Part shown: positions 1 through 8,663 of the stretch, piece after piece
How positions within the stretch are numbered: position 1 is the first letter of the stretch
How the letters are laid out: each line of letters opens with the position of its first letter
Source of the DNA: CAVZAB01 sp963773155
Lineage (GTDB): Bacteria; Pseudomonadota; Alphaproteobacteria; Rhizobiales; Beijerinckiaceae
Direction of reading: 5' to 3'
NCBI GenBank assembly: GCA_963773155.1
Contig: CAVZAB010000005.1
Coordinates: 114,982-178,981 of the forward strand
Length of the DNA: 64,000 bases
Program-made: the position numbers and the translations under genes
The notes under the pieces: model-generated
Seen by the model: only the letters and a program-made list of their open reading frames with translations
The model's database searches: none
What the model was told of the DNA's origin: nothing

Positions 1-159
1 CGCCGAGGTACCAGCTGACATTGGTGGCAATGCGGTTCCTTTTGATGGTACCCCTCGCAACGGCAAATCCACAGGCGCCGTCTGTCAGCGCTGGCGATTA
101 GACAGAGTGCGCCATGCCCGCCCACAGGGCGCAGGACTCCACCCCGGAGTCTCAGCGCA

Positions 160-480
160 TCAGCGTCCTGGCGGCCGATAATCGACAGTCTTCTTGCCCG
201 CCTTGTCCATGTCCTCAGGCGAGATGAGCACCACCGTCTTGACGGTCGCGCCGCCACCCTGGTTGACGGCAAGCGCTATGGCGGCAACGGTTACGCTGTC
301 GGGCACATCCACAATGACGTACGCATCGACATCGCCGAAAGCGTAATAGAAGGTCTCTAGCTTACCGCCCAAGGCCTCTAGCATTTTCGCAACGGCAGTG
401 CGACGTCCGGTGCCGCCTTCGCGGGCAACTCCCTTGGCGCCCTCCACCGTGTAATGCGTTTCGAAAAGATATTTGGCCAT
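160..480 (-). CDS. GYD domain-containing protein
   Basis: A 106-residue protein of the GYD family, small soluble ferredoxin-like-fold proteins of unknown biochemical role common in Alphaproteobacteria. The diagnostic stretch is a Gly-Asp-x-Asp-Ala-Tyr-x-Ile segment (around residues 48-57) followed by a V-D-V-P-D turn. The start was set at the ATG whose product begins MAKYLFETHY, because GGGAGGGC lies just upstream and the 17 codons before it look non-coding. It stands alone on the minus strand. A second GYD protein lies at 53365-53679. Family assignment is fairly sure; function is not known. Confidence 0.8.
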   Translation of the reverse strand: MAKYLFETHYTVEGAKGVAREGGTGRRTAVAKMLEALGGKLETFYYAFGDVDAYVIVDVPDSVTVAAIALAVNQGGGATVKTVVLISPEDMDKAGKKTVDYRPPGR

Positions 481-988
481 GTTGCCCTCCCGAGTGAGCC
501 TATCCGCTGGTGATTTAGAAGTTCCCGGCACGCGGTTAGCCAGGCCAAACCACTCTGCGCTATTTTTTGGCGGGAGTTCCGAGTTGGGCTCAATTGCCGG
601 CGACGCGCGCGCCGAAAGCTACCCCACTAGTCCCAGCCGGCATTGGTTTGGAGCAACGCGACGAAATTGCGCGGGTCAGAAGGGTCGACCACATATCAGG
701 CCGCCGATCAAGCCGAGTAGAATGGACAAGGAAAGCTAACCGAGGCGCCGAAACCTTCACCGCCTGGCGGCGGAGTTTTAGGGCGCCGATAGGGTGATCC
801 ACGAAGAACGGATCCTCAAGGCGGAGGCGCTGCCAGTTTCCAGTTCATGGGACACGAAAGCTTCGTCGTCCAGGATCTCGTGTCAGGGCCGCAAGACCTT
901 CGCTTTCACCGTGAGCGCTGGCCGACGCCGAAAGGGGCAACAATCATCGCGCCGCCCGCGCAGGTGCGACCTGGCACCATCGCCACTA
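481..988. other. 508-base gap, no gene supported
   Basis: Open frames exist on both strands but none has a ribosome binding site, a recognisable domain or alphaproteobacterial codon bias over its whole length. The right end (about 840-988) lies beyond the restored end of the TTC38-like gene. I see no convincing terminator hairpin or RNA. Confidence 0.5.
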
Positions 989-2345
989 TTACGCCCCTGC
1001 CGCCACCCGGTTAGCGGCTTCGCGCCAGCCGACGAAGCGCTCGGGCGGAATTGTCCGGCGAACAGTGGCACGTTCGAGGGCGAGGCGGATATCCGCCGTG
1101 CTACCGGCCTTTAGCGCGGCGTCCACGAAAAGCTGCTCGAGCACGTCCTGCTGGGCGTGGCTGCCACCGAGTTCGATACATGCCGCCGATGACCGGACGC
1201 ATCAGGGCGACAGCCTCAGCGTGGCGTCCCGCGGCGTGGGCGAGCTGGGCCTCGGCGATCGGCAACGCGTAGTCGCGAACAATGGGTGGGACGGTACCGC
1301 GACCATTGGCGAAGGTACGCATAGCCTCGATCATGCGCTCCGCAGCGGCGATGCGGCCGGTGGCGGTTAGCGCCATCAGCCAGTGCGGCAGAGTGAAGGC
1401 GGAGAGGCAATCGCCGATCCGCGCCTCGGCTTTGTCGGCAAGTTCCTCCCAGCGGTTGCCTACATCGATGCCGAGGCGCTGGAGACGGAAGAGCATGGCC
1501 GCCGCGTTCTGCACGTCGATGTAGACATCCGGCGAGTTGACCGTGAGCGGAGCGGCGAGGTTGCGGAAACGGGTATCGTAGAGGTCGAGTACGGCGGAAT
1601 GGTCCCCGTGCTCGAGTTTGAACAGGGCGCAGTGCCACCAGAGATGGTGCTGAAGGTTGTGGCTGCCCTCCCAGTTGGGCGCGAGCGTGGTGAGCCACTG
1701 AATGCCTTCGCTGCGGCGGCCCTGCATTTCCATTACATGGGCGACGGCGTGAGCGGCCCAAAGATCACCGGGGTCGAGCTCGATGGCGCGGCGCCCGGAT
1801 GGTTCGGCGGCGAGATAGTTCCCCGCCTCCTCGTGGGCGAAACAGCGGCAGGCAAGTATCGATGTGTAGCCTGGAATGCGCTCCGACCAGGCCGGCATCA
1901 CCCGCTCGACGGAAGCGACCATTTCTTGCGGACGGCCGAGCCAAAAATTGACGAAATGGGCGAGACGGAAGGCGACCACATCATGCGGATGGGTGCGCAG
2001 GATCGACTCCCACAAGGCAATGGCACGATCGAGTTCGCCCTCGACCCAGGCGGTCAGGGCGGCGACGTGGCTGTGCTCACGCGGGGTGGCGCAGGCGGCA
2101 AGCAATTGCGCGGTGCGCGCCGACTGGACGGCGGCCGGAACGGAGGCCTGATTGAATGAGAGCATGGCGAAATAGCCCTGCATGCAATGAGCAATTGCCA
2201 AGTCCGGATCGGCTTCCAGCAGGGCGGTGAGCCGGGCCGGCGTGTCCGCTCGGTAGGTGAGGTAACCGGTGACAAGATGGTCGAAAGCAGCGGCAGACTT
2301 GGCGCTGGCGGTCGAGAGGGGAAGGCCGCGGGCATCGAGATGCAT
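989..2345 (-). CDS. TTC38-like tetratricopeptide protein (frameshifted)
   Basis: A helical-repeat protein resembling the TTC38 family: W-x-L-A-H-x-x-A-H-V-type segments (LWAAHAVAHVMEMQGR), a WEGSHNLQHHLWWHCALF block and repeated alpha-alpha units. The family is widespread but biochemically uncharacterised. The first frame reads 2345 down to 1101. One extra base near 1169-1174 throws it off before the end; reading on in the next frame gives a sensible C-terminus starting ELGGSHAQQDVLEQLF and ending VGWREAANRVAAGA at a stop at 989-991, about 450 residues in total, close to the family's usual length. An AGGAA lies just upstream of the start ATG. Deleting one A of GAACTC restores GACTC. The frameshift is probably a consensus error. 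Confidence 0.75.
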
Positions 2346-2712
2346 GGCGCTGTTCCTGGTTGATCACTGTCGCGCGACCAAAGCACAGCATCGCATGGCG
2401 AGCGTCAACTTGAATTCCGGTATCGAAGCCCCCGATCACCAATGCCAGAGACTATCACATCCCCTAGGCCGCGAGCACTGCCTCAATATCCGCTCTCTCA
2501 AATGGGAGAGCACGCGGATATCCGGCGCGACGCGAGATATTGATCCGCGGTGCCGCACTTTGTCCCCAAACTCGGCAGGGAAACTCCGTGGCATCTGCCG
2601 ATTGCGCCGCTGTGCGCGTCGGCCATGGGGTTCTCCCTTGCGGCGAAGCGCGCCGTCAGTGGCTCAGGTTTCGCGACCGGGATGCTGACCAGTGCCAACG
2701 GAGGCGATGCGC
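2346..2712. other. Intergenic stretch, no gene recognised
   Basis: This separates the TTC38-like gene (leftward) from a possible 49-codon gene. It should hold the promoter of the TTC38-like gene, but I cannot pick out convincing -35/-10 boxes. No RNA gene is seen. Confidence 0.4.
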
Positions 2713-2862
2713 ATGCGCTCGAGCGAATTGGACAATGAGGTTTCCGGCGCGGCCGAAGTGGCGGCAGAGGTTCACTCCGATGAATTGGCGGCCGAGGACG
2801 CGATAAAAAAAATCGGCATGCGGCGGACCGTGCAAAAACCACGCTCGGCGAAATCGCATTAA
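2713..2862 (+). CDS. Possible small charged protein (49 aa)
   Basis: A short frame beginning ATG CGC TCG, with GGAGG at 2700-2704 placed 8 bases before the ATG. The product starts MRSSELDNEVSGAAEVAAEV and ends in a basic tail (RRTVQKPRSAKSH). The acidic Ala/Glu-rich first half and Lys/Arg-rich tail look like a real small protein, but no family is recognised. It is convergent with the FAD oxidoreductase gene. An ATG six bases upstream is less likely because it sits too close to the ribosome binding site. Confidence 0.35.
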   Translation: MRSSELDNEVSGAAEVAAEVHSDELAAEDAIKKIGMRRTVQKPRSAKSH

Positions 2863-2922
2863 GCTGACCTCGACACCCTGCGCCAACTGGTATCTCGTCC
2901 TGCTCTTTACGAGCGGTCATGA

Positions 2923-4356
2923 CTACTTGCTGGTCGGTCGGATGTTCTGGTTCATCCGGAACATGTTGCTGGGGTCGTACCGGCGCTTCACCTCCGTGAG
3001 GCGATGGTAGTTCGCGCCGTACGCTCTCTCAATGTGGCCACTCTCGTCGTCTGGCATGAAGTTGACATAGACACTGCCTGACGCGAACGGCGCGGCCAGT
3101 TCGAACAGCCGACGCGCCCATGCGATGCAGGCCGAATCCTGAGCCTTGTCGCGCCAGCGAGTATGCACGTTCATAATGAAGTGAGCCTTTCGATTGGGCC
3201 ACGCGGTAGCGTCGGGGGCAACGCGCTCCATGGCCCCACCGATGTGCGCAATGAACACTTCGCACTCCGGCGAGGGAAGTGTGCGTACGGCGTCGACGAT
3301 CACTTTGATGGCAGCGTCTGAAAGTTCGGTGAAATCGTGGCTCTTCCAGTAATTGCGGGCGCCCGGCGTCAATAGGGGATCGAAGGCGGCCTGCCAGCCG
3401 GTGAACAGGTGAGGAGAAATTACGTCGGCGATGGGCCTCCCCAATGCGCGCAGAGCCTTGGTGGCCTTCTCGCCCTCCTTTATGTCGCCGCTGTAGCAAG
3501 CAGCAAATATCAGCACCTCCTTGCCATGCCACTCGGCTGGTAGGAACGGAAGCGGTGGCGCCTTGCGCATCACGACCCAGGTTGTGAGTTCGTCGGGCGC
3601 CTCCTTGGCGATTCGGCGATACTCGGGTAGGAGCTCGCCTGCCTTGTCTAGGGGGTGAACAATCAGACCCGACAGCACCTCGGGTCCGAGCGAATGCAGC
3701 TTGAACTCGAAGGAGGTCACGACACCAAAATTGCCGCCACCTCCTCGCAATGCCCAGAATAAATCCTGGTTCTCTCGCTCGCTCGCGCGCACTAGCTTGG
3801 CGTCGGCGGTGACGACATCGACAGAGATTAGATTGTCGATAGTCAGACCGAACTTTCTCGTGGTCCATCCGAAACCACCGCCGAGTGTGAGTCCGGCGAC
3901 ACCGGTGGTCGAATTGATGCCAAGCGGGGTGGCGAGCGCGAAACATTGTGCTTCTTTGTCAAAATCGGCCAGCGTCGCGCCAGGTTCAACGCGGGCCGTG
4001 CGGGATGCCAAATTGACGCGCACTGATTTCATCAAGGAAAGATCGATGAGGAGCCCGCCGTCACACACTGCATTGCCGGCAATGTTGTGGCCTCCGCCGC
4101 GTATTGCAACGAGGAGTTTTTCGTCGAGTGCAAGCTTGACTGCATGTATTACGTCCGCGGCACCAAGACAACGCACCACGAGGCCCGGGCGCCGGTCGAT
4201 CATGGCGTTCCAAATGGTGCGGGCAGCGTCGTAGCCATCCTCACCGGGTAACACCGCGGTACCGCGAAGCTTACTGCGCAGTGTTGCCACAGTATCTGAA
4301 GTGATGGCTTTGGTCGATGCATCGAGTCCGCGAACGTTCAGGGCTGTCATGTTCAT
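2923..4356 (-). CDS. FAD-binding oxidoreductase, BBE family
   Basis: A 477-residue oxidase of the vanillyl-alcohol-oxidase fold: an N-terminal FAD-binding domain (PP-loop region with AIRGGGHNIAGNAV, whose His is the usual 8-alpha-histidyl FAD attachment site) and a C-terminal berberine-bridge-enzyme segment (YGANYHRLTEVKRRYDPSNM). The second Cys attachment site seen in bicovalent members is absent: the aligned segment reads GINSTTGVAGLTLGGG. So FAD is probably held by His alone. Members oxidise sugars, alkaloid-like or phenolic substrates; the substrate cannot be told here. It is full length, with no partner genes and its own promoter region of about 600 bases. Confidence 0.88.
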   Translation of the reverse strand: MNMTALNVRGLDASTKAITSDTVATLRSKLRGTAVLPGEDGYDAARTIWNAMIDRRPGLVVRCLGAADVIHAVKLALDEKLLVAIRGGGHNIAGNAVCDGGLLIDLSLMKSVRVNLASRTARVEPGATLADFDKEAQCFALATPLGINSTTGVAGLTLGGGFGWTTRKFGLTIDNLISVDVVTADAKLVRASERENQDLFWALRGGGGNFGVVTSFEFKLHSLGPEVLSGLIVHPLDKAGELLPEYRRIAKEAPDELTTWVVMRKAPPLPFLPAEWHGKEVLIFAACYSGDIKEGEKATKALRALGRPIADVISPHLFTGWQAAFDPLLTPGARNYWKSHDFTELSDAAIKVIVDAVRTLPSPECEVFIAHIGGAMERVAPDATAWPNRKAHFIMNVHTRWRDKAQDSACIAWARRLFELAAPFASGSVYVNFMPDDESGHIERAYGANYHRLTEVKRRYDPSNMFRMNQNIRPTSK

Positions 4357-4952
4357 CTCCCTTCGGAGTTAGTTCGCTTGTTCGAGCCTTGCGTGGCCCA
4401 CCTGAGTGGATGCTGTCACGCGCAACGTTGAGACCGCGGCGAAGTCTGTCCGGACCTACGCACCACAAAAATCACGAGTATGGATCTCAAAGTTCGGCAA
4501 GGTCTCAGTTTTGCGCCAAGCATAGCACTCTCATTCAAGTATGAAAAGTAACCTTTCCATAGATGCTCCGTCGCCGACGGCCCACAACACCTGGGCGGTT
4601 GCTGCGGTGGACGAAGCTCGCTATTTCGACAATATGCCGACGTCCATTGTGCGTGACGTTGCCGGGACTGCAATTTCGAAATGATCTGTCTGCACAATCT
4701 ATAATGTTACGCGGCCGATGTGCGACTACGTTGACAACAGTTTGGCGACGGAGGCTATCATAGATTAGTCCCGCTCCACCCGACGAGCGAGCTTCCTCGC
4801 CAAGTTTCTGCGACGCGTCATCGCGTTCGCGCGCATACACCGGAACGCATCACCTTTTGTCCTCTAAGGGTGAGTTGGCCTCTGGACTCCAGAATTCGCC
4901 AATCAGGCTCACACCTGGCTGCCGACGTTCGTCGAGGACTGGTGGCCGGGTA
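4357..4952. other. Intergenic region upstream of the FAD oxidoreductase
   Basis: Nearly 600 bases of lower GC content than the neighbours, without a supportable gene. It must contain the leftward promoter of the FAD oxidoreductase. The right end runs into the relic of a DUF1214 gene. Confidence 0.4.
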
Positions 4953-5192
4953 GCCAGTGGAAAGTACCGGTATCGAAAACTCACAGGCCCCGCCCTCGAT
5001 TCGTTAGACAAAGGGATGCGTAAGAACGGCGACGGCTCGGTGGACGTCTATATCGGCCCGAAGGCGCCCGCCGGCCACGAATCGAACTGGATTGAAACCC
5101 CTTCGGAGAAGAGCTGGTTCCCATGGTTTCGATTTTAGAAGGCGCTCTTCGACAAGAGCTGGAAGATGCCGGACATCGAGCGGGTGAAATGA
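4953..5192 (+). pseudogene. C-terminal remnant of a DUF1214/DUF1254 gene
   Basis: One frame reads ...LDKGMRKNGDGSVDVYIGP, KAPAGHESNWIET and KSWFPWFRF, then an in-frame TAG (5136-5138), then KALFDKSWKMPDIERVK and a stop. This is the ending of DUF1214 proteins (pattern NxDGSxDxYxGPxxPxGxExNWI...FDKxWKxPDIE). Residues between the two parts are missing and the N-terminal two thirds of the gene is absent, so this is a genuine fragment, not a single sequencing error. It lies next to a tRNA gene, a usual place for insertion and loss. Confidence 0.7.
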
Positions 5193-5536
5193 CCCGTGAA
5201 TTGACGGCCCCTATTGGCACAACGGCGGTAGATCTAACTTTTGCTTGAAGACGGGCACCAAGCCGTCCGAGTGTCGGGAAAAGTGGGGTTGGTACCAAAT
5301 ATCGGCAGGGGGGCCCACGCTGCCATTCTTTTGGGGACCTGTCGTACGGTTGCCTGACCGCCCTGGTGGGGGGCATCAACGCGCGGTCTCTGCTGAGAAA
5401 TGTGCTCCTGCGGTTCCTTGGCGGGGCAGGGGCCATCGATGACTTCGGGACCTCGGGCGCAAACCTAGTGTGTCCCCGGTGTGTCCCCGACTTCCGCAGC
5501 AGTCGCGGTGCCTACATCTAAGTTGTTGATTTTATT
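5193..5536. other. Gene-free stretch left of tRNA-Val with a short direct repeat
   Basis: No gene is supported. Two copies of gtgtccccg lie 11 bases apart (5470-5478 and 5481-5489), about 50 bases from the 3' end of the tRNA gene. Such position and context fit the scar of a tRNA-targeting element, but no integrase or duplicated tRNA end is visible here. Confidence 0.4.
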
Positions 5537-5611
5537 TGGTGGGCGCGACAGGGATTGAACCTGTGACCCCACCCGTGTGAAGGGTGTGCTCTCCCGCTGA
5601 GCTACGCGCCC
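5537..5611 (-). tRNA. tRNA-Val (anticodon CAC)
   Basis: On the minus strand a complete cloverleaf: acceptor GGGCGCG paired with CGCGCCC, D-arm with GTAGCTCAGC, anticodon stem CACCC/GGGTG closing the loop TTCACAC (anticodon CAC, reads GUG), T-arm with GGTTCAATC, and an encoded CCA at the 3' end (5537-5539). It lies between gph and the DUF1214 relic. Confidence 0.95.
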
Positions 5612-5638
5612 CGGTCGCTGACCGTGAGTACATGTCGT

Positions 5639-6340
5639 TTACGAACGACTCGGACCCAAGTCAAGATCGAGGTCGCCGACGGCATCAAAGAGATCGTCGT
5701 AGTGTGAAATTATTCGGTCCGGCTCGAATTCCTTCACGTGACGATCCGAATAGCCGAAATCGACGGCAATAATGGGTATCCCGGCCGCCTTGGCAGTATC
5801 GATATCGGTGCGTGAGTCGCCGATCATCAAGGCGCGCCTGTGATCGCCTTTGGCCCGCGCGATAGTTCCGAGCAGGGCAGCCGGGTCCGGTTTCTGAACA
5901 GCGAAAGTATCCTGGCCGCAAATCGCCCGGAAACGCTGGGCAATATTCAGGAGTGTCAAAAGCTTCACCGAATTCTTTTCGAGCTTGTTGGTGCACACGG
6001 CAAAGGCGTAGCCGGCCGCCTCGAACCGATCGAGGCAGGCCACGACACCGGGATAGAGCGCAGTCTGGTCGGCGATATGCGCATCGTAATGAGCCAGAAA
6101 ATCGGCAAATAAAGCGCTCAGCTTGGCCTCCGACAATTGACGGCCGTTCAGAGCGAAACCGCGCGCAATCAGCATCCGTGCGCCGGCCCCGACAACTGAG
6201 CGCGCCTGGCTCAATGGGATCGGATCCAGCCCTTCGGCGGACAAGATGATGTTAAGGGTACCGATCAGATCGGCCGCGGTATCGGCGAGCGTGCCGTCAA
6301 GATCGAAAACGAGCAGTGGCTGGAGGGCAGGGTCCGGCAT
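5639..6340 (-). CDS. gph: Phosphoglycolate phosphatase (HAD family)
   Basis: It hydrolyses 2-phosphoglycolate, clearing the product of oxidative DNA end repair. HAD motif I is LLVFDLDGTLADTAADL at the N-terminus, motif II is the AVCTN turn, motif III surrounds the Lys of VQKPDPAALL, and motif IV is MIGDSRTDIDTAKAAGIP. Length (about 233 residues) is normal. The start was set at the ATG at 6340 (product MPDPALQPLL), with GGGAA close upstream; an in-frame ATG at 6352 is possible. The gene stands between tRNA-Val and an oppositely oriented secreted-protein gene. Other HAD substrates cannot be ruled out by sequence alone. Confidence 0.88.
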   Translation of the reverse strand: MPDPALQPLLVFDLDGTLADTAADLIGTLNIILSAEGLDPIPLSQARSVVGAGARMLIARGFALNGRQLSEAKLSALFADFLAHYDAHIADQTALYPGVVACLDRFEAAGYAFAVCTNKLEKNSVKLLTLLNIAQRFRAICGQDTFAVQKPDPAALLGTIARAKGDHRRALMIGDSRTDIDTAKAAGIPIIAVDFGYSDRHVKEFEPDRIISHYDDLFDAVGDLDLDLGPSRS

Positions 6341-6505
6341 TGCATTTCCCAAGTGAGGCGCTAACGGTTAGCCGTGGCCAATCTCAGGCGCAACGTAAAA
6401 TTTGACCGGGATTGAGGGGCTCTTGGGGCGGGCATATGGCATAGCATTCCCTCTCCACGAATCAGCCGATCCGATTTCCGGCCGACCTCGGCAAGGAGAT
6501 GTTTC

Positions 6506-6907
6506 ATGCGGCCTACCCCCTTTGGCGCGAGCGGGATCGTCGTTGCTCTCGCTTTTTCGGCGAGTCTGTCGGCGGTTCACGCCGGCGATTTCGAATTTCT
6601 CGCAGCCCCCGAAAAGGACCTCAATAGGATCTACCGGCTCGACCGGCTGACCGGCGAGGTGACCGCCTGCCAATATGCGCTGAGCCCCGGCAAGGAGGAA
6701 TTGGCTCCCGGCGCAATCGGCGTCACCCTTTGCTATCCTTCCGGCGAGGGGGCCGGCAAGCAGGATCCAAGCAGCTATGCTCTCGTTGCCTCGCATCACG
6801 AGCAAGAGGCCGGCGTTTTTCGGGTCGATCTGCGATCGGGCCTGATGAGCGTCTGTTTCGTTTTCAAGGAAGCGGTCGTCTGCACCCTGGCAGCTGGCCC
6901 CAAATAG
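6506..6907 (+). CDS. Hypothetical secreted protein
   Basis: A 133-residue protein with a clear Sec signal peptide (hydrophobic core IVVALAFSASLSAV, cleavage near VHA-GD). The mature part contains LNRIYRLDRLTGEVTACQYA and, later, FRVDLRSGLMSVCF: two similar R-x-D-x-x-x-G-x-x-x-x-C units. Small periplasmic proteins with this duplicated unit occur in many Alphaproteobacteria; their role is unknown. Four Cys residues could form disulfides. AAGGAG lies 6 bases before the ATG. The gene is convergent with the dimethylformamidase-like gene, only 7 bases away. Confidence 0.7.
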   Translation: MRPTPFGASGIVVALAFSASLSAVHAGDFEFLAAPEKDLNRIYRLDRLTGEVTACQYALSPGKEELAPGAIGVTLCYPSGEGAGKQDPSSYALVASHHEQEAGVFRVDLRSGLMSVCFVFKEAVVCTLAAGPK

Positions 6908-6914
6908 TTCACAC

Positions 6915-8552
6915 TCACAGGCTGAGTTTTGCAAACCTTGTCAGCACATTGTTGGTGACCCGCTCGACCCCGGGGTCGCGTTGAATGAGGCCGCTGACCC
7001 ATTCGCAAGTGCCGGCGTGGAAAACCTCGCCCTTGGCTCGACGGAAACTGACGATCATGCCCGATCCACGCGCCAGCTTTTCGCGCGCCTCATTCGAGGC
7101 CGAGCCCAACAAGGTGCTTGCTATAAAGTCGAGGTCGTCGGCCGCGAGAAAGAAGACTGACCCCGCGTGACCGTGATCGGTTTCGATCAGCGTCGCCAAG
7201 CCCATGGCGAGGATTTCCACTGACAAGGGGGCACCGTCGTTGCCGGTCGGGTAGGGGAGTCCGTCGCGAAAGGTATAATCAAGACCGTCGACCTCGTAGC
7301 CGAAAACCTTGGCCGCCGCCCCAAGCAGATCGCCATAATAGAGATCGGTGCCCTCGAAGGCCCAGTGCTCGGGCCGATAGACGGTGAACCCACCTGGCCC
7401 GCGCGGGCAGGCAAGCCCCCAACCGGCATACATCCCGCGGGTCGCATTGAGGCCAAATGTCAACGCCCCAGGGCGGTCGACAAGCGGATCTTCCCAGGCG
7501 CTGGTGAGCCGGCCGTAGCCGGCTGTAATGGCGGGGTCTTCGAGCCTTGCCCGATATTTGTAGCAGGTCTGGCTGCCGATGGCGGGGTCGAACCGCATTT
7601 GCCAGAGGAAATTTCCGGCAAAACGCGCCACTCGGCCGCCGTTGTCGACGTATGCGTCGACGGCGTCGCGCATTTCCCAAGTCCAATATTCGTCGTGGCC
7701 GACAAAGACGACGCAGGGATAGGCGGAAAGCAATTCCGGTCTCGTCTGCAAATCGTGCTGGGTGATCATCTCGACTTCTAAGCCGCGGGCCTCGGCCCAG
7801 CGCAAAAAATGCCGATCGTAGCTGGCCCAGCCGGCCGAGGCGTATTTCTTGCTGAAGCCATTGGCATAGGCCCATTCCATGTGGGGATAGCGCGGGATGG
7901 CGCCGGGCGGGGGCGGCGTCGGCAGCGGAATTCGCGGCGCACCCTCCGGCAGCCAGGCAAAACCGCGGCTGAACGGGCGCGCGAGACTGACGACCGGCGA
8001 GAATTGCACGCCCGCGGGACCGGTTATGCCCTCGTAGAAGTTCGAACCGCCCCAATCGTTGTAGGCGGCCCAGGTGCCGGTGCTGGCGACTTGCAATATC
8101 GCCGCCCTGGGTGAAGCCGGGTCCGGGCGCACGATGAAAACATGATGATGCAGGCAATCGGCAAAGCCGGATTTCATCGCCCTCGCCTCGACGACATAGC
8201 CGCCCGAGCGCCAGGTAGCGGGAATGTCGATTTCGAGCGCGACCGGCCACCCGCAGCCATGACTCGAGGCCTTGGTTGGTGCCGGGAAGAAGGTGGCCTT
8301 TAGACCGGAGCGCTGGAACACGGTCTCGGCGGCCGCCCCATCGCGATAAATGCGCACCTCGAAAACATCGGCCGAGCTGCTCACGCACAGACCCATTCGC
8401 TCGCCTGGACCGTAGGAGAGGCTCTGCGTGTAGCACCAAATGGCGTTGCCGGAGGGCTGATCGCCGGTCGTCTCGAAAAAGTTCTCCGCCATCGCACTGG
8501 GCCACATTCCCTCGGTAGAGCGGGCACGCTTGGGGTGGCTGCTTTGGATCAT
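6915..8552 (-). CDS. N,N-dimethylformamidase large-subunit-like protein
   Basis: A 545-residue protein resembling the C-terminal domain of N,N-dimethylformamidase large (beta) subunits. Supporting stretches are WAAYNDWGGSNFYEG, VVFVGHDEYWTWEMRDAVD and GGRVARFAGNFLWQMRFD. The true enzyme's large subunit is longer (about 760 residues) and pairs with a small alpha subunit. No small-subunit gene is seen nearby, so substrate and even amidase activity are uncertain. No signal peptide is visible, so it is probably cytoplasmic. It diverges from gabD, with about 110 bases between the two starts for both promoters. Confidence 0.75.
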   Translation of the reverse strand: MIQSSHPKRARSTEGMWPSAMAENFFETTGDQPSGNAIWCYTQSLSYGPGERMGLCVSSSADVFEVRIYRDGAAAETVFQRSGLKATFFPAPTKASSHGCGWPVALEIDIPATWRSGGYVVEARAMKSGFADCLHHHVFIVRPDPASPRAAILQVASTGTWAAYNDWGGSNFYEGITGPAGVQFSPVVSLARPFSRGFAWLPEGAPRIPLPTPPPPGAIPRYPHMEWAYANGFSKKYASAGWASYDRHFLRWAEARGLEVEMITQHDLQTRPELLSAYPCVVFVGHDEYWTWEMRDAVDAYVDNGGRVARFAGNFLWQMRFDPAIGSQTCYKYRARLEDPAITAGYGRLTSAWEDPLVDRPGALTFGLNATRGMYAGWGLACPRGPGGFTVYRPEHWAFEGTDLYYGDLLGAAAKVFGYEVDGLDYTFRDGLPYPTGNDGAPLSVEILAMGLATLIETDHGHAGSVFFLAADDLDFIASTLLGSASNEAREKLARGSGMIVSFRRAKGEVFHAGTCEWVSGLIQRDPGVERVTNNVLTRFAKLSL

Positions 8553-8663
8553 GGTTTTGAAAATTCCGGCGAAATTGAGCTATAGTCCCTTCTACGTCTT
8601 CGCCCTTCACGTTGGAAGGGCCGCCGTGCTACACCCGCGCCATCATCCCTGGGAGCGGTTGCC

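Noticed and set aside
1383..2159. 258-codon plus-strand frame opposite the TTC38-like gene
   Set aside because: Antisense shadow; the minus strand carries the recognisable helical repeats and the ribosome binding site.
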